Source: DATLYH01 sp035575035
Lineage (GTDB): Bacteria; Planctomycetota; Planctomycetia; Gemmatales; Gemmataceae
Assembly (NCBI GenBank): GCA_035575035.1
Contig: DATLYH010000142.1
Location: 1 to 41,650, forward strand
Direction: 5' to 3'
DNA: 41,650 nucleotides
Position numbers and translations under genes: made by a program. The notes under the pieces were generated by a model. The model was not told the origin of the DNA. It saw only the letters and a list, made by a program, of their open reading frames with translations, and did not search any database. Shown in pieces: positions 21,402 to 29,959 of the stretch. How positions within the stretch are numbered: position 1 is the first letter of the stretch; every line of letters begins with the position of its first letter.

Positions 21402-23405
21402 TTACTTCGCCGCCTGCCAGAAATCATTGAACAGTCCCGCCGTCACCACCTCGACCTCCAGCGGATCCTTCGTCGTGGGCGTTCGTTTGAGCAGGGCATA
21501 GTCGCCCAAGCGCGGGAAGAGCAGGGCATTGGTCCCCCGGAACTCGGGGGCGTGGAAGGTGTGGCCCGAGTTCAACACCACATAGCGCCGCGGATTGAGC
21601 GGGCTGGGATAGATCAGCACCGGTACATGCGTGGCTGCCGGCACCGTCACGCCCGCCAGTGTGATCTGCTCCCTGGTCCACCGCAACGGCAGGCTGCTCA
21701 GCACCTGGTCGATCAGGCTGTTGGACGACGGGTCGCCGAACAGGATCAGGTGCCGGGTGGCAATGTCCTCGGGAGTCACCTCCTCGTCATCCTTGACCGG
21801 CAATTCACCGCGGAGGTACTTGCTCCACTCCTCGCGGAAGCGAGCGAGGTTGGCCTCGGCGTATTGCTGCGTCGCCTCGTGCCATGCCTTGCCGGTGCCC
21901 CGCACGCAGAGGAACGAATCAACAAAGGCATCGTCGATCGGCCCTTGCAGGCCCGCTACCTTTTGCAGCCGCCGGGCCAGGTCGGTGGAGACCTTCTCTG
22001 GTAGTACCATGTGCCAGCGCCCCTCGCGCCGCTCTAGGTAAAGATGGAGCGTGCCGGCGGGACTCAGGTAGGGCCGGGCCGTCAGCGATTGACCGTCGAT
22101 CTTGATGGCGGTCGGCTGGCGCGAGGCGCCGGGCGGCAGGTCGAGCCGCAGGGCACGGACGTTGGCGGTCTGAACGGTGAAACCCGACTCGCCGTGCGAG
22201 GCATCGACAGCGGCCCGCTGGTAGTGCCGCTCCAGGCCGATCAACTCGACCCAGAAACACGAGGGATATTTCAGGGTGTAGGTGACGAACCGCACTCGCG
22301 GCGGGTATTCGGGCCGTCCCCGGGCGACGTGCTTGGCGTACTCAGCCTCGGCCTTCTTCTGCCATTCGGGGGGGAAGCGATGACCCAGGCCAGGGGCCAC
22401 CAGGTGGGTCATGGGAATGCCGAGTTGCTTCAGGCGCTTCTCGATGTTGTCGGCGGCCTGCTTCTGCGGATCATCGGCGCCGGAGTAGGCGACCACCGGA
22501 ACGTTGAAGGCATTCTCGGCGTACTCGACGGCATCGTAGATGCGGAGGCAGGCCTCCTGATAGTCGGGGAGCGGGTTCGGCAGTCCCTTGACATAGCCGT
22601 GCGTGGTGGTGAAGCCGGCGCCGGGACCGAGGACGCACCAGCGGTCGGGGCGGTGCAGGCCAAGGTGCCAGGTGCCGGCCCCACCCATGGAAAAGCCGCG
22701 CAGCACCACCCGCGACGGGTCGAGCAGCTGCTCGCGCCCCAGCAACCGCTCGACGGTGACGAAGGCGTCCACCGCCTCGATGACATCGGTTTCGCCGGCC
22801 CAGCGGTAGGCATTGTTACCCCGGCCAAAGATGTTGATCTGGACCCACTCCTGCTCGGCCGGCGCCGGTTGCAGGCCGGCGAACTGGTGCAGGAACTTGA
22901 CCTCGGTCAGGCTGGCATCACGACCGTGCAGGACCACGTCGATCCGCCATTTCTTGCGCGGATCCTTACCGTAGTCGGCCGGAAAGGTGACGGCGTAGGG
23001 CTGCACCGAGCCATCGATGCGCGAGCGGAAAGCCCGCACGACCGCATGGCCGGTCTGGCTGAGCCAGGGGGATTCGCCCTGGGCCAACTGCGCGGCGCGG
23101 AGCAGGCCGCGATCCAGTGCCTCCAGCGTCCAGTCGGCCGCCTCCTTCTGGTAGAACTCGTTGTGGTGGACGATCCACTCGGCCGCCTTGTGGTAGATCT
23201 CGACCTCGGCCAGGTAAGGGTCGCGGACGTTCTGCCGCCGCAGGGCCAAGAGCCGCCGACCGAGCCGCTCGGTCCGCTCGGCGATCTCCTTGAGCTTGCC
23301 TGGGTCGGGTGCCTGAGCGGGCGGCGGTTGGAACTCCTGCGCCGGCAGCAACCCGGCGAACGGCAGCAGCACCAGCGCCACCAACCAGAAGAACGAGCGT
23401 CTCAT
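21402..23405 (-). CDS. Secreted alpha/beta hydrolase (prolyl-oligopeptidase-like)
   Basis: A 667-residue exported protein with signal peptide MRRSFFWLVALVLLPFAGLLPA. Residues ~65-130 are helical. An alpha/beta hydrolase core follows, with the nucleophile elbow GFSMGGAGTWHLG (Ser239), a likely acid Asp in VVAYSGADDPQ, and a His in VAPGLGHRFPPEW. The final ~250 residues form a second unit with FGDPSSNSLIDQVLSSLPL and YVVLNSGHTFH, as found in large planctomycete esterase/peptidase homologues. A peptidase or carbohydrate-esterase role at the cell surface is inferred. The ATG at 23405 is supported by the leader. It follows ung by 47 bases and precedes the kinase gene by 39, suggesting one transcription unit. 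Confidence 0.85.
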   Translation of the reverse strand: MRRSFFWLVALVLLPFAGLLPAQEFQPPPAQAPDPGKLKEIAERTERLGRRLLALRRQNVRDPYLAEVEIYHKAAEWIVHHNEFYQKEAADWTLEALDRGLLRAAQLAQGESPWLSQTGHAVVRAFRSRIDGSVQPYAVTFPADYGKDPRKKWRIDVVLHGRDASLTEVKFLHQFAGLQPAPAEQEWVQINIFGRGNNAYRWAGETDVIEAVDAFVTVERLLGREQLLDPSRVVLRGFSMGGAGTWHLGLHRPDRWCVLGPGAGFTTTHGYVKGLPNPLPDYQEACLRIYDAVEYAENAFNVPVVAYSGADDPQKQAADNIEKRLKQLGIPMTHLVAPGLGHRFPPEWQKKAEAEYAKHVARGRPEYPPRVRFVTYTLKYPSCFWVELIGLERHYQRAAVDASHGESGFTVQTANVRALRLDLPPGASRQPTAIKIDGQSLTARPYLSPAGTLHLYLERREGRWHMVLPEKVSTDLARRLQKVAGLQGPIDDAFVDSFLCVRGTGKAWHEATQQYAEANLARFREEWSKYLRGELPVKDDEEVTPEDIATRHLILFGDPSSNSLIDQVLSSLPLRWTREQITLAGVTVPAATHVPVLIYPSPLNPRRYVVLNSGHTFHAPEFRGTNALLFPRLGDYALLKRTPTTKDPLEVEVVTAGLFNDFWQAAK

Positions 23406-23452
23406 GCGCTGCGGACCTTTCTTGGCACGATTTGACCGGGCTCCAGGTTACC

Positions 23453-24127
23453 TCAAAGGTCGGGCAGCTGCCAATCGATCTCGGGTTTGCCGGCCTCGCG
23501 GAGAGCCCGGTTGATCGCCGAGAACGGGCGGCTGCCGAAGAACTTGCCGGCCGACAACGGCGACGGGTGGGCCGCCTTGACGATTACATGCCGGTCGGTG
23601 TCGATCAACTTGGCCTTCTTCTGGGCATAAGCGCCCCACAGGACAAAGACAACCCGGTCGTCCTTGTCGTTGACCGCGCGGATGATGGCGTCGGTGAACG
23701 TTTCCCATCCCTTGTTTTTGTGGGAGTTGGGCTCGTGGGCCCGGACGGTGAGCACGGCGTTGAGCAATAGCACGCCCTGCTCGGCCCAGGGGACCAGGCA
23801 GCCATTGTTGGGGATACGGCAGCCCAGGTCATCCTTCAACTCTTTGAGGATGTTAACGAGCGACGGCGGCGGCTTGACCCCGGGACGCACCGAGAAGCAC
23901 AGTCCGTGGGCCTGGCCCTCGTCGTGGTAGGGGTCCTGTCCCAACAGAAGGACATTCACCGCGTCGTAGGGGGTGTATTTCAGGGCGTTGAAGACGTCCT
24001 CCTCGGGAGGATAGATGGTGTACTTGCGCCGCTCCTCGTCCACAAACGCCATCAGCTTCCGGAAGTAAGGTTTCTTGAACTCCTCACCGATCACCTTTTG
24101 CCACGAAGGAAGAATGGGGATTTCCAT
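23453..24127 (-). CDS. ung: Uracil-DNA glycosylase
   Basis: A 224-residue family 1 UDG that removes uracil from DNA at the start of base excision repair. Signatures are intact: GQDPYHDEGQAHGL with the water-activating Asp65 and His68, LLLNAVLTV, and the minor-groove loop AAHPSPLS with His187. Uracil-pocket residues fall in CFSV. Length matches the family (~225). The ATG at 24127 is taken because MEIPILPSWQKVIGEEF is the canonical N-terminus. The gene diverges from the inositol phosphatase gene across a 329-base region that contains repeats. Confidence 0.97.
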   Translation of the reverse strand: MEIPILPSWQKVIGEEFKKPYFRKLMAFVDEERRKYTIYPPEEDVFNALKYTPYDAVNVLLLGQDPYHDEGQAHGLCFSVRPGVKPPPSLVNILKELKDDLGCRIPNNGCLVPWAEQGVLLLNAVLTVRAHEPNSHKNKGWETFTDAIIRAVNDKDDRVVFVLWGAYAQKKAKLIDTDRHVIVKAAHPSPLSAGKFFGSRPFSAINRALREAGKPEIDWQLPDL

Positions 24128-24456
24128 GATCGGTGCGTCTCCGGGCGATCGACCCTGTCGGGCACGGCGGCAGTTGCAGGACCGCCGACCGCTTCCTGTG
24201 CTGACCTATTATCGGGCCGCCGGCCGGAGTTGCAACCGGGAACAGAGCGCCGCTCACGCCCGGAGTGGGCGGACCGTCCCGGCGCCGGTTCGGGATGACG
24301 TGTTCATCGCGGCCGCCGGTTGCCATTGCCGGGCAACTCGGGCACAATGAACCCAAGAATCCGAGCCTGAGAATCCGAGCCGGGAGCGTCAGCGACCGGC
24401 ATTCCCGAGAATCTGAGCCGGGAGCGTCAGCGACCGGCATTCAAGCAACTTGAGAC
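24128..24456. other. Divergent intergenic region with repeats
   Basis: The 329 bases between ung (-) and the inositol-phosphatase-like gene (+) must hold promoters for both. I see no strong -35/-10 pair. Two direct copies of a REP-like element fill the right end (see 24372-24442). Short open frames here have no ribosome site. Confidence 0.5.
24372..24442. repeat. Two direct copies of a REP-like intergenic repeat
   Basis: GAGCCGGGAGCGTCAGCGAC with a following CGGCATTC occurs twice, 38 bases apart, each preceded by AATC(C/T). An incomplete copy lies just before (from ~24355). Related copies occur at 25846-25870, inverted at 33785-33808, and degenerate at 36481-36500. Its arms (CCGAGCCGGGAGCG...) are only partly self-complementary. 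Confidence 0.8.
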
Positions 24457-25257
24457 ATGACGTCAACATCCAACCTAAATGACTACCTCGAGGTTGCCGG
24501 CGAGGCGGCCCGTCGCGCTGCTGCCGTGCTTGAGGAGTGGCGGCAGCGCTTCCGCATCCGCGAGAAGGCCCGCTTCGACCTGGTCACCGACGCCGACCTG
24601 GCCTCGCAGCGCACCATCCGCGAATACCTGGGCCAGCGCTTCCCCGGCCACGGGTTCCTGGGTGAGGAGGACCAGCAGCCGCAAGCCCGGCCGGGGCCCG
24701 ACGCGCCGCCGACCTGGATCGTGGACCCGATCGACGGCACCACCAATTACGTCCATGACTGCCCGCTGTACTGCATCTCGATTGGCTTGCAGGTGGCCGG
24801 CGAACTGGTCGTCGGCGTGGTCCTTGATCCATCGCGCAACGAGTTGTTCGCGGCGGCCCGGGGACTAGGGGCATGGCTCGGCCGGCGTCGGCTGCAAACC
24901 AGCTCGGCCGCCCGGCTGGAGGAGGCTCTTTTGGCCACTGGTTTCCCCCCTGACCTGCGCGGCCAGGAGCGGACGCTCGATTGGTGGCGCTACTTCGCGC
25001 TGCGGGCGCGGTCGCTCCGGCGGACCGGCTCGACGGCCCTGAATCTGGCCTATGTCGCCGCCGGCCGGTTCGACGGCTACTGGGCCTTCGACAACCATGT
25101 CTGGGACGTGGCCGCCGCCGTCGTCCTGATCCGCGAGGCCGGCGGCGTGATCACCAACATCGACGGCAGCCCCTACGACCCGTACACGCCCGACACCCTG
25201 GCCAGCAACGGCCCGCTCCACCCGATCCTGTTGGAGTGCCTGCGGACCGGGCCCTGA
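24457..25257 (+). CDS. Inositol monophosphatase family protein
   Basis: A 266-residue Mg2+-dependent phosphatase of the IMPase/FBPase fold. The metal-binding motifs are present: GEED (Glu70), WIVDPIDGTTNYVHDCP (Asp90, Asp93), and the later WDVAAAVVLIREAGG with its Asp. Expected substrates include inositol-1-phosphate; bacterial homologues (SuhB) can also act in rRNA transcription antitermination, and others act on 3'-phosphoadenosine phosphates. The motifs alone do not separate these. The ATG at 24457 follows TTGAGAC, a weak ribosome site, directly after the repeat pair. It is followed by tsaE 114 bases on. Confidence 0.88.
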   Translation: MTSTSNLNDYLEVAGEAARRAAAVLEEWRQRFRIREKARFDLVTDADLASQRTIREYLGQRFPGHGFLGEEDQQPQARPGPDAPPTWIVDPIDGTTNYVHDCPLYCISIGLQVAGELVVGVVLDPSRNELFAAARGLGAWLGRRRLQTSSAARLEEALLATGFPPDLRGQERTLDWWRYFALRARSLRRTGSTALNLAYVAAGRFDGYWAFDNHVWDVAAAVVLIREAGGVITNIDGSPYDPYTPDTLASNGPLHPILLECLRTGP

Positions 25258-25371
25258 TACCGGGGTTGCCCGGAGTTGCCGTTTGCGGGCTGGTGCTGGG
25301 GTCGTGAGCCCGGCGTTCAGCCGCCGACAGCAACGCCGACCATCTCCGGCGGGACAGTATGAGATGATCGC

Positions 25372-25863
25372 ATGATCGAAGCGCTCACGTTCGACCTGCC
25401 CAACCTGGACGCGACCATGACCTTCGGCCGCCGCCTGGGAGAGTTGCTCTTTCCGGGCGCGGTCGTCGCCCTGGTCGGGCCCCTGGGGGCCGGCAAGACC
25501 CACCTGGTCCGGGCCGTCGCCGAGGGCCTCGGCATCGCCGATAGCCGGGCCGTCAGCAGTCCAACTTTTGTCTTGATCCAGGAATACCGCGCCCGGCTCC
25601 CGATCTATCACTTCGACGCCTACCGACTGCGCACCCAGGCCGAGTTCTTTGACCTCGGCGTACACGAATACTTCGAGGGGGACGGCGTTTGCCTGGTAGA
25701 GTGGGCCGACCGGGTGCCCGCCTGTCTGCCTTCTGAGCACCTACGCATCACCCTGACGGTCACCGGGGATACCTCGCGGCGCGTCCTCATCGAGGGCCTG
25801 GGCGAGCGCTACGCTCCCCTGGTACGCCGGCTGGCGAAGGCGGACCTGAGCCGAGAGCGCTAG
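25372..25863 (+). CDS. tsaE: tRNA t6A biosynthesis ATPase TsaE
   Basis: A 163-residue P-loop protein needed, with TsaB, TsaC and TsaD, for N6-threonylcarbamoyl-adenosine at position 37 of ANN-decoding tRNAs. Seen: Walker A GPLGAGKTHLVRAVAEGLG (36-43), the switch/threonine region VSSPTFVLIQEY, YHFDAYRL, and Walker-B-like VCLVEWADR. Length is typical. The last codons (LSRER) and the stop lie within a REP-like repeat, so the native C-terminus has been replaced or extended by repeat DNA. No other tsa gene is nearby. Confidence 0.95.
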   Translation: MIEALTFDLPNLDATMTFGRRLGELLFPGAVVALVGPLGAGKTHLVRAVAEGLGIADSRAVSSPTFVLIQEYRARLPIYHFDAYRLRTQAEFFDLGVHEYFEGDGVCLVEWADRVPACLPSEHLRITLTVTGDTSRRVLIEGLGERYAPLVRRLAKADLSRER

Positions 25864-25870
25864 CGACCGG
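25846..25870. repeat. REP-like repeat overlapping the tsaE stop codon
   Basis: CTGAGCCGAGAGCGCTAGCG followed by ACCGG is a diverged copy of the element at 24372-24442. It supplies the last five tsaE codons and its TAG stop. Confidence 0.6.
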
Positions 25871-25899
25871 AACTGCAACACGATAAGGGGTCCGCCTGC

Positions 25900-26928
25900 T
25901 CACTTCTTCTGCGGCACGAACACCAGGACCTCGACCCGTGACGACGGCAGGGTGGCGTCTTGGCCCGGCTCAGGGGGCGGCGCCTTGACGCCCAGGCCCA
26001 GTGCCTTGGCCGGTCGCGATGACAGCCAGCCCATCTTGTGGACCTGATGGCGATCTTTCAGGTAGGTCAGGACTGCCTCGCTCTGCTGCCGGGTCAGGGT
26101 GGCGGCGTAGGACGGGTTGATCTTCGAGTCGGCGTAAGCGACCACCACCACCTCGGAGCCGTCATGCTTCAGCTCGTTGATCCGCGGGGCGATCTCGTCG
26201 AGTTTTTGCCGGCCGCCGGCGGTGAGCTGGGCCCGACCCGGCTCGAACAGGTCGGCTTCGGCAAAGATCCAGCGGTTGCGCTCGCTGTTGGGCCGGACGA
26301 GGAGGGCCTGCGGGTCCTCGACGTAGTTGCGCACCAGCGGGGCGCGCTTGACCGCCTCGGCCACATCGTGGATCGACTCCATCGTGTCCTGGCCCTGGCG
26401 GATTAGATGGTTGGTGTTATCGACCAGGGCGCCGACCCGTCCCTTCTCTTGGTCGAGCGTTTGCAGCAGCCGGCTGACCTGCCCCAGAGCGTCGGCCAGC
26501 TCGGGCGTGGACTGGGAGTGCAGGACGGCATTTTCCTCGACCGGCGCGGCGGCCTCACTGCCGGGGTTGATCTCGATGACCTTGCTACCGACCATCCCCT
26601 CGCTGACGATCTGGGCGGTGGCATCGGCGCGGATCAGACCCTGCTTGCGCCAGTGGCCGGCCAGCCGCAGCGTCAGGATCACATGGTCGCCGGGGCGGAC
26701 CGGCGGCCGGACCGCGACCACTTCGCCGGCGTCGATCCCCTGGACGCGGACCCGGGTCCCGATCTCGACTCCGCGGACCTGGGGAAAGCCAACATGCACC
26801 TCGAAGGTGTCATTCCAGGGCCAGTACTTGCTTCCCACGGCGAACAGTCCGCCGACGGTCAGTCCCAGCCCCCCAAGGATGACCAACCCCAGCAACACCG
26901 CCTGGAGGCGCGAGAGTGAGCGCGACAC
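25900..26928 (-). CDS. MCE/MlaD-OmpA fusion protein
   Basis: A 342-residue membrane-anchored protein. One N-terminal transmembrane helix (~10-30, VLLGLVILGGLGLTVGGLFA) is followed by an MCE/MlaD domain (~40-130, FEVHVGFPQVRGVEIGTRVRVQGIDAGEV...GSKVIEINPG), which shuttles lipids across the periplasm. A predicted coiled stretch (~135-200) leads to an OmpA-like domain (~225-342; FEPGRAQLTAGGRQKLDEIA, VVVAYADSKINPSYAATLTRQQSEAVLTYL). Peptidoglycan binding is suggested, although the usual NxxLSxxRA is changed to YAATLTRQQSEAV. The GTG at 26928 is preferred because GGGAGG lies five bases before it; another GTG at 26934 is too close. No MlaE/MlaF partner is nearby. Confidence 0.82.
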   Translation of the reverse strand: MSRSLSRLQAVLLGLVILGGLGLTVGGLFAVGSKYWPWNDTFEVHVGFPQVRGVEIGTRVRVQGIDAGEVVAVRPPVRPGDHVILTLRLAGHWRKQGLIRADATAQIVSEGMVGSKVIEINPGSEAAAPVEENAVLHSQSTPELADALGQVSRLLQTLDQEKGRVGALVDNTNHLIRQGQDTMESIHDVAEAVKRAPLVRNYVEDPQALLVRPNSERNRWIFAEADLFEPGRAQLTAGGRQKLDEIAPRINELKHDGSEVVVVAYADSKINPSYAATLTRQQSEAVLTYLKDRHQVHKMGWLSSRPAKALGLGVKAPPPEPGQDATLPSSRVEVLVFVPQKK

Positions 26929-27151
26929 AGCCACCTCCCCTTGCTAATCACACGGCCGGCCCGGCCGGCCTACCTCTCTATTCTACAGGATGAGGGGTGA
27001 TTCTCGCTCCTCCGTTCACGGCAAAAGGGGCCGGGTGCGGGGCGAGAGCCGCTCTCCGGCTGCCGAATCCCCACCGCGTCCTTGACAAGCGGCGGACTTT
27101 CAGGGAAGAACTACAAGAGCCGGATTGGACAAGGCTGCCCCGGAGCCGATC

Positions 27152-28039
27152 ATGAAAGCCATCTGCCTTGCCGGCGGGAGCGGGTCCCGCCTTTATCCCC
27201 TGACTCGGTCGGTCAGCAAGCAGCTGCTGCCGGTCTATGACAAGCCGGTCATCTACTATCCGCTATCGGTGCTGATGCTTGCCGGCCTCCGTGAGATTCT
27301 GATCATCAGCACGCCGCGCGACCTGCCGTTGATCGAGAATCTGCTCGGCGACGGCAGCCAGCTGGGGCTGTCCCTCTCGTACCAGGTGCAGCCCCACCCC
27401 GGCGGCATTGCCCAGGCCTTCCTGATCGGCGAGGAATTTATCGGCCGCAGCCCCGTCTGCTTGATCTTGGGGGACAACATCTTCTTCGGCCACGACCTGA
27501 TGCCGCTCCTGGTGGAGTCGGCGAAGCTCACAGAGGGGGCCCGGATCTTCGCCTACCACGTCAACGATCCCGAGCGCTTCGGCGTCGTCGAGTTCGACCA
27601 GAACTTCCGCGCCCTGAGCCTGGAGGAGAAGCCAAAGCGGCCGCGCTCCAACTGGGCCGTGACCGGTCTCTACTTTTACGATGCTCAGGTCGTGGAGATC
27701 GCCAAGACGCTCAAGCCGTCGGCACGCGGCGAGCTGGAGATCACCGACATCAACCTGCATTATCTGCGGGCCGGCCGGCTCACGGTCACGCCGCTGGGGC
27801 GCGGTGTGGCCTGGCTCGACACGGGGACCTTCGACTCGCTGCTCTCGTCGTCGCTGTTTGTGCAGACGCTGGAGCAGCGGCAGGGGTTAAAGATTGCCTG
27901 CCTGGAGGAGATCGCCCTGTTCAAGGGGTTCATCGACCTGACCCAGCTGGAGCGGTTGACCGAGGCGTGCGGCAACAGCGATTATGGGCAGTATCTCCGC
28001 CGCGTCCTCCAGGAGCACCGGGCCCGCGGCGGGTCGTAA
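27152..28039 (+). CDS. rfbA: Glucose-1-phosphate thymidylyltransferase
   Basis: A 295-residue RmlA, making dTDP-glucose from dTTP and glucose-1-phosphate, the first step of dTDP-rhamnose synthesis for surface polysaccharides. The N-terminal nucleotidyl-transferase signature LAGGSGSRLYPLT is followed by KQLLPVYDKPVIYYPLSVLMLAG, ILGDNIFFGHDL, FGVVEFDQ, EEKPKRPRSNWAVTGLYFYD and WLDTGTFDSLL, all in family order. The ATG at 27152 (after CCGGAGCCGATC) gives the expected start; an upstream in-frame start at 27125 would add nine residues. It begins a rightward series; rmlB/C/D are not in the window. Confidence 0.95.
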   Translation: MKAICLAGGSGSRLYPLTRSVSKQLLPVYDKPVIYYPLSVLMLAGLREILIISTPRDLPLIENLLGDGSQLGLSLSYQVQPHPGGIAQAFLIGEEFIGRSPVCLILGDNIFFGHDLMPLLVESAKLTEGARIFAYHVNDPERFGVVEFDQNFRALSLEEKPKRPRSNWAVTGLYFYDAQVVEIAKTLKPSARGELEITDINLHYLRAGRLTVTPLGRGVAWLDTGTFDSLLSSSLFVQTLEQRQGLKIACLEEIALFKGFIDLTQLERLTEACGNSDYGQYLRRVLQEHRARGGS

Positions 28040-28061
28040 TGCGCCTGGGACTTTCTGGTCC

Positions 28062-28097
28062 TGCCGCTTGCGGCTTAGCGCTAAGCCGCAAGCGGCA
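28062..28097. repeat. Perfect 36-base palindrome after rfbA
   Basis: TGCCGCTTGCGGCTTAGC is followed directly by its exact reverse complement, giving a loop-free 18-base inverted repeat 22 bases after the rfbA stop. It could form a cruciform or act as a rho-independent-like stop (no T-run follows). Its perfection suggests recent origin or active maintenance. Confidence 0.85.
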
Positions 28098-28132
28098 CAG
28101 TAGAATGATCCGGCCGATAGGGTGGACCCGAG

Positions 28133-28576
28133 ATGAGACCACAGTGGTTGCTGCTGATCACGGCGGCCGGCCTGGCTGCCGGCGCCCAGGAACCCGACCC
28201 CGACCGGCGCGACCTCGACCGCCTCCAGGGAACCTGGCGGGTGGTCAGCCTGGTGGCGGACGGCAAGCCGGTCCCGGCAGAGGCCATCGCCCGGGCCCGC
28301 TTCGTCTTCCAGGGCAAGAAACTGATGACCCAGGAGGGGGACAAGAAGATCAGCGAGGGTTTCGTCCGGCTCGACAGTCGGCGGAAGCCCGCCACCATCG
28401 AAATCTCCCCCGAGTGGCTGCCCGAACGGGGCAAGACGACCCGGGGCATCTACGCCTTTGAAGGGGATGTCTTGAAGCTGGTCCTGAGCCCGGTCGGCGA
28501 GGAGCCGCCGGCCGCCTTCGCCTCGCCGATCGGCTCCGGCCACGCCTTCTTCACCCTCAAGCGGGAAGGACGCTGA
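28133..28576 (+). CDS. TIGR03067 domain protein
   Basis: A 147-residue secreted protein of the TIGR03067 family, found mainly in planctomycetes. It has a short leader (MRPQWLLLITAAGLAAGAQ) and then the family block DRRDLDRLQGTWRVVSLVADGKPVP, FVFQGKKLMTQEG, and a C-terminal ISPEW...GIYAFEGDVLKLVL. The fold resembles lipocalin-like beta-barrels. No function is known. It starts 36 bases after the palindrome. Confidence 0.88.
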   Translation: MRPQWLLLITAAGLAAGAQEPDPDRRDLDRLQGTWRVVSLVADGKPVPAEAIARARFVFQGKKLMTQEGDKKISEGFVRLDSRRKPATIEISPEWLPERGKTTRGIYAFEGDVLKLVLSPVGEEPPAAFASPIGSGHAFFTLKREGR

Positions 28577-28593
28577 ACAGAAGCGGTCTTGCC

Positions 28594-29898
28594 ATGCGCG
28601 CAGTCGATATCATCCGCAAGAAACGAGACGGCGAGGCGCTGGCCCAGGCCGAGATCGACGCCTTCGTACGGGGGGCGACAACGGGAACCTGGCCGGACTA
28701 CCAGGTTGCCGCCCTGCTGATGGCCATCTGGCTGCGCGGTCTGAGCGCTGAAGAGACCGCCGCGCTGACCGCGGCCATGGTCGCATCCGGTATCCGGCTC
28801 GACCTGTCCGATATTCCGGGGCCCAAGGTCGATAAGCACAGCACCGGCGGCGTCGGCGACAAGACCTCGCTGGTGCTGGCGCCCCTGGCGGCGGTCGGCG
28901 GCGTGGTCGTGCCGATGATGTCCGGCCGCGGTCTGGGCCATAGTGGCGGCACTCTCGACAAGCTGGAGTCGATCCCCGGCTTCCGCGTCGGGCTCGGCCT
29001 CGACGAGTTCCGCGCCGCCCTGCGCCAGGTTGGCTGCGCGTTGATCGGTCCGACCGCCGCGGTGGCGCCGGCCGACCGGGTCCTGTATCATCTGCGCGAT
29101 GTCACCGCCACGGTGGAGAGCATCCCGCTGATCACCGCCTCGATCCTGAGCAAGAAGATCGCCGAGGGGATTGACGCGCTGGTGCTGGATGTCAAGTGCG
29201 GCCGGGGGGCGTTCATGAAGCACCGGGCCGATGCCCGCCGGCTGGCCGGCTCGCTGGTCGAGGTCGGTACCGCCCGTGGGCTCCGGACCAAGGCGCTGAT
29301 CACGGCGATGGAGCACCCCCTGGGCCGGGCCGTCGGCAACGCCGTGGAGGTGGTCGAGGCGCTGGAGACGCTCAAAGGGCGCGGGCCGGCCGACCTGGAG
29401 ATGTTGTCGGTTCAGCTGGCGGCGCACATGCTCCTGCTGGGCGGCGTGGCGGCCGGCATGGAGGAGGCCGAGGCGAAGGTCCGCGACGCGCTGGCATCAG
29501 GGCGAGGGCTGGAGAAGCTGCGGGCGGTCATCGAACGGCAGGGGGGCGATCCCCATGTCATCGACGACTACCGCCGCTTGCCGACGGCCCCTTGCTGTCA
29601 TCTGCTCCGCGCGGAACGGTCCGGCTACGTGGTCGGGATTCACGCCGAGCAGGTGGGCCGGGCCACGATGTTGCTGGGCGCGGGCCGGGACCGCAAGGAA
29701 GATGCGGTGGACCACGCGGTCGGCCTGGTGGTGCGGGCCGGCGTCGGCGAGGAAGTGCGGACCGGCGACCCGCTCGCCGAGGTCCATTACCGCGACGCCG
29801 ACCGACTGGGGAAGGCACTGCCGCTGCTCGGCACCGCCTGGGAGATCGGCGACGCGCCGCCGCCTCCGGCGCCGCTGGTGCTGGAGACGCTCGGGTAG
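28594..29898 (+). CDS. deoA: Pyrimidine-nucleoside / thymidine phosphorylase
   Basis: A 434-residue NP-II family phosphorylase, splitting thymidine, uridine or deoxyuridine with phosphate into base and (deoxy)ribose-1-phosphate. Seen: MRAVDIIRKKRDGEAL, the phosphate-binding KHSTGGVGDKTSLVLAP, MMSGRGLGHSGGTLDKLE, SKKIAEGIDALVLDVKCG, and the C-terminal alpha-beta barrel domain with RAEAxxxGG-like ERSGYVVGIHAEQVG. Length equals the bacterial Pdp type (~433), and the substrate may be broader than thymidine. It starts 17 bases after the TIGR03067 gene and heads a salvage set with the nucleoside transporter and cdd. Confidence 0.93.
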   Translation: MRAVDIIRKKRDGEALAQAEIDAFVRGATTGTWPDYQVAALLMAIWLRGLSAEETAALTAAMVASGIRLDLSDIPGPKVDKHSTGGVGDKTSLVLAPLAAVGGVVVPMMSGRGLGHSGGTLDKLESIPGFRVGLGLDEFRAALRQVGCALIGPTAAVAPADRVLYHLRDVTATVESIPLITASILSKKIAEGIDALVLDVKCGRGAFMKHRADARRLAGSLVEVGTARGLRTKALITAMEHPLGRAVGNAVEVVEALETLKGRGPADLEMLSVQLAAHMLLLGGVAAGMEEAEAKVRDALASGRGLEKLRAVIERQGGDPHVIDDYRRLPTAPCCHLLRAERSGYVVGIHAEQVGRATMLLGAGRDRKEDAVDHAVGLVVRAGVGEEVRTGDPLAEVHYRDADRLGKALPLLGTAWEIGDAPPPPAPLVLETLG

Positions 29899-29959
29899 GT
29901 CGTTTCACCGCCTCCGCGGGGTGCGGCGCACTCCAAGAAAAACGCATCGAGAAACCTTG

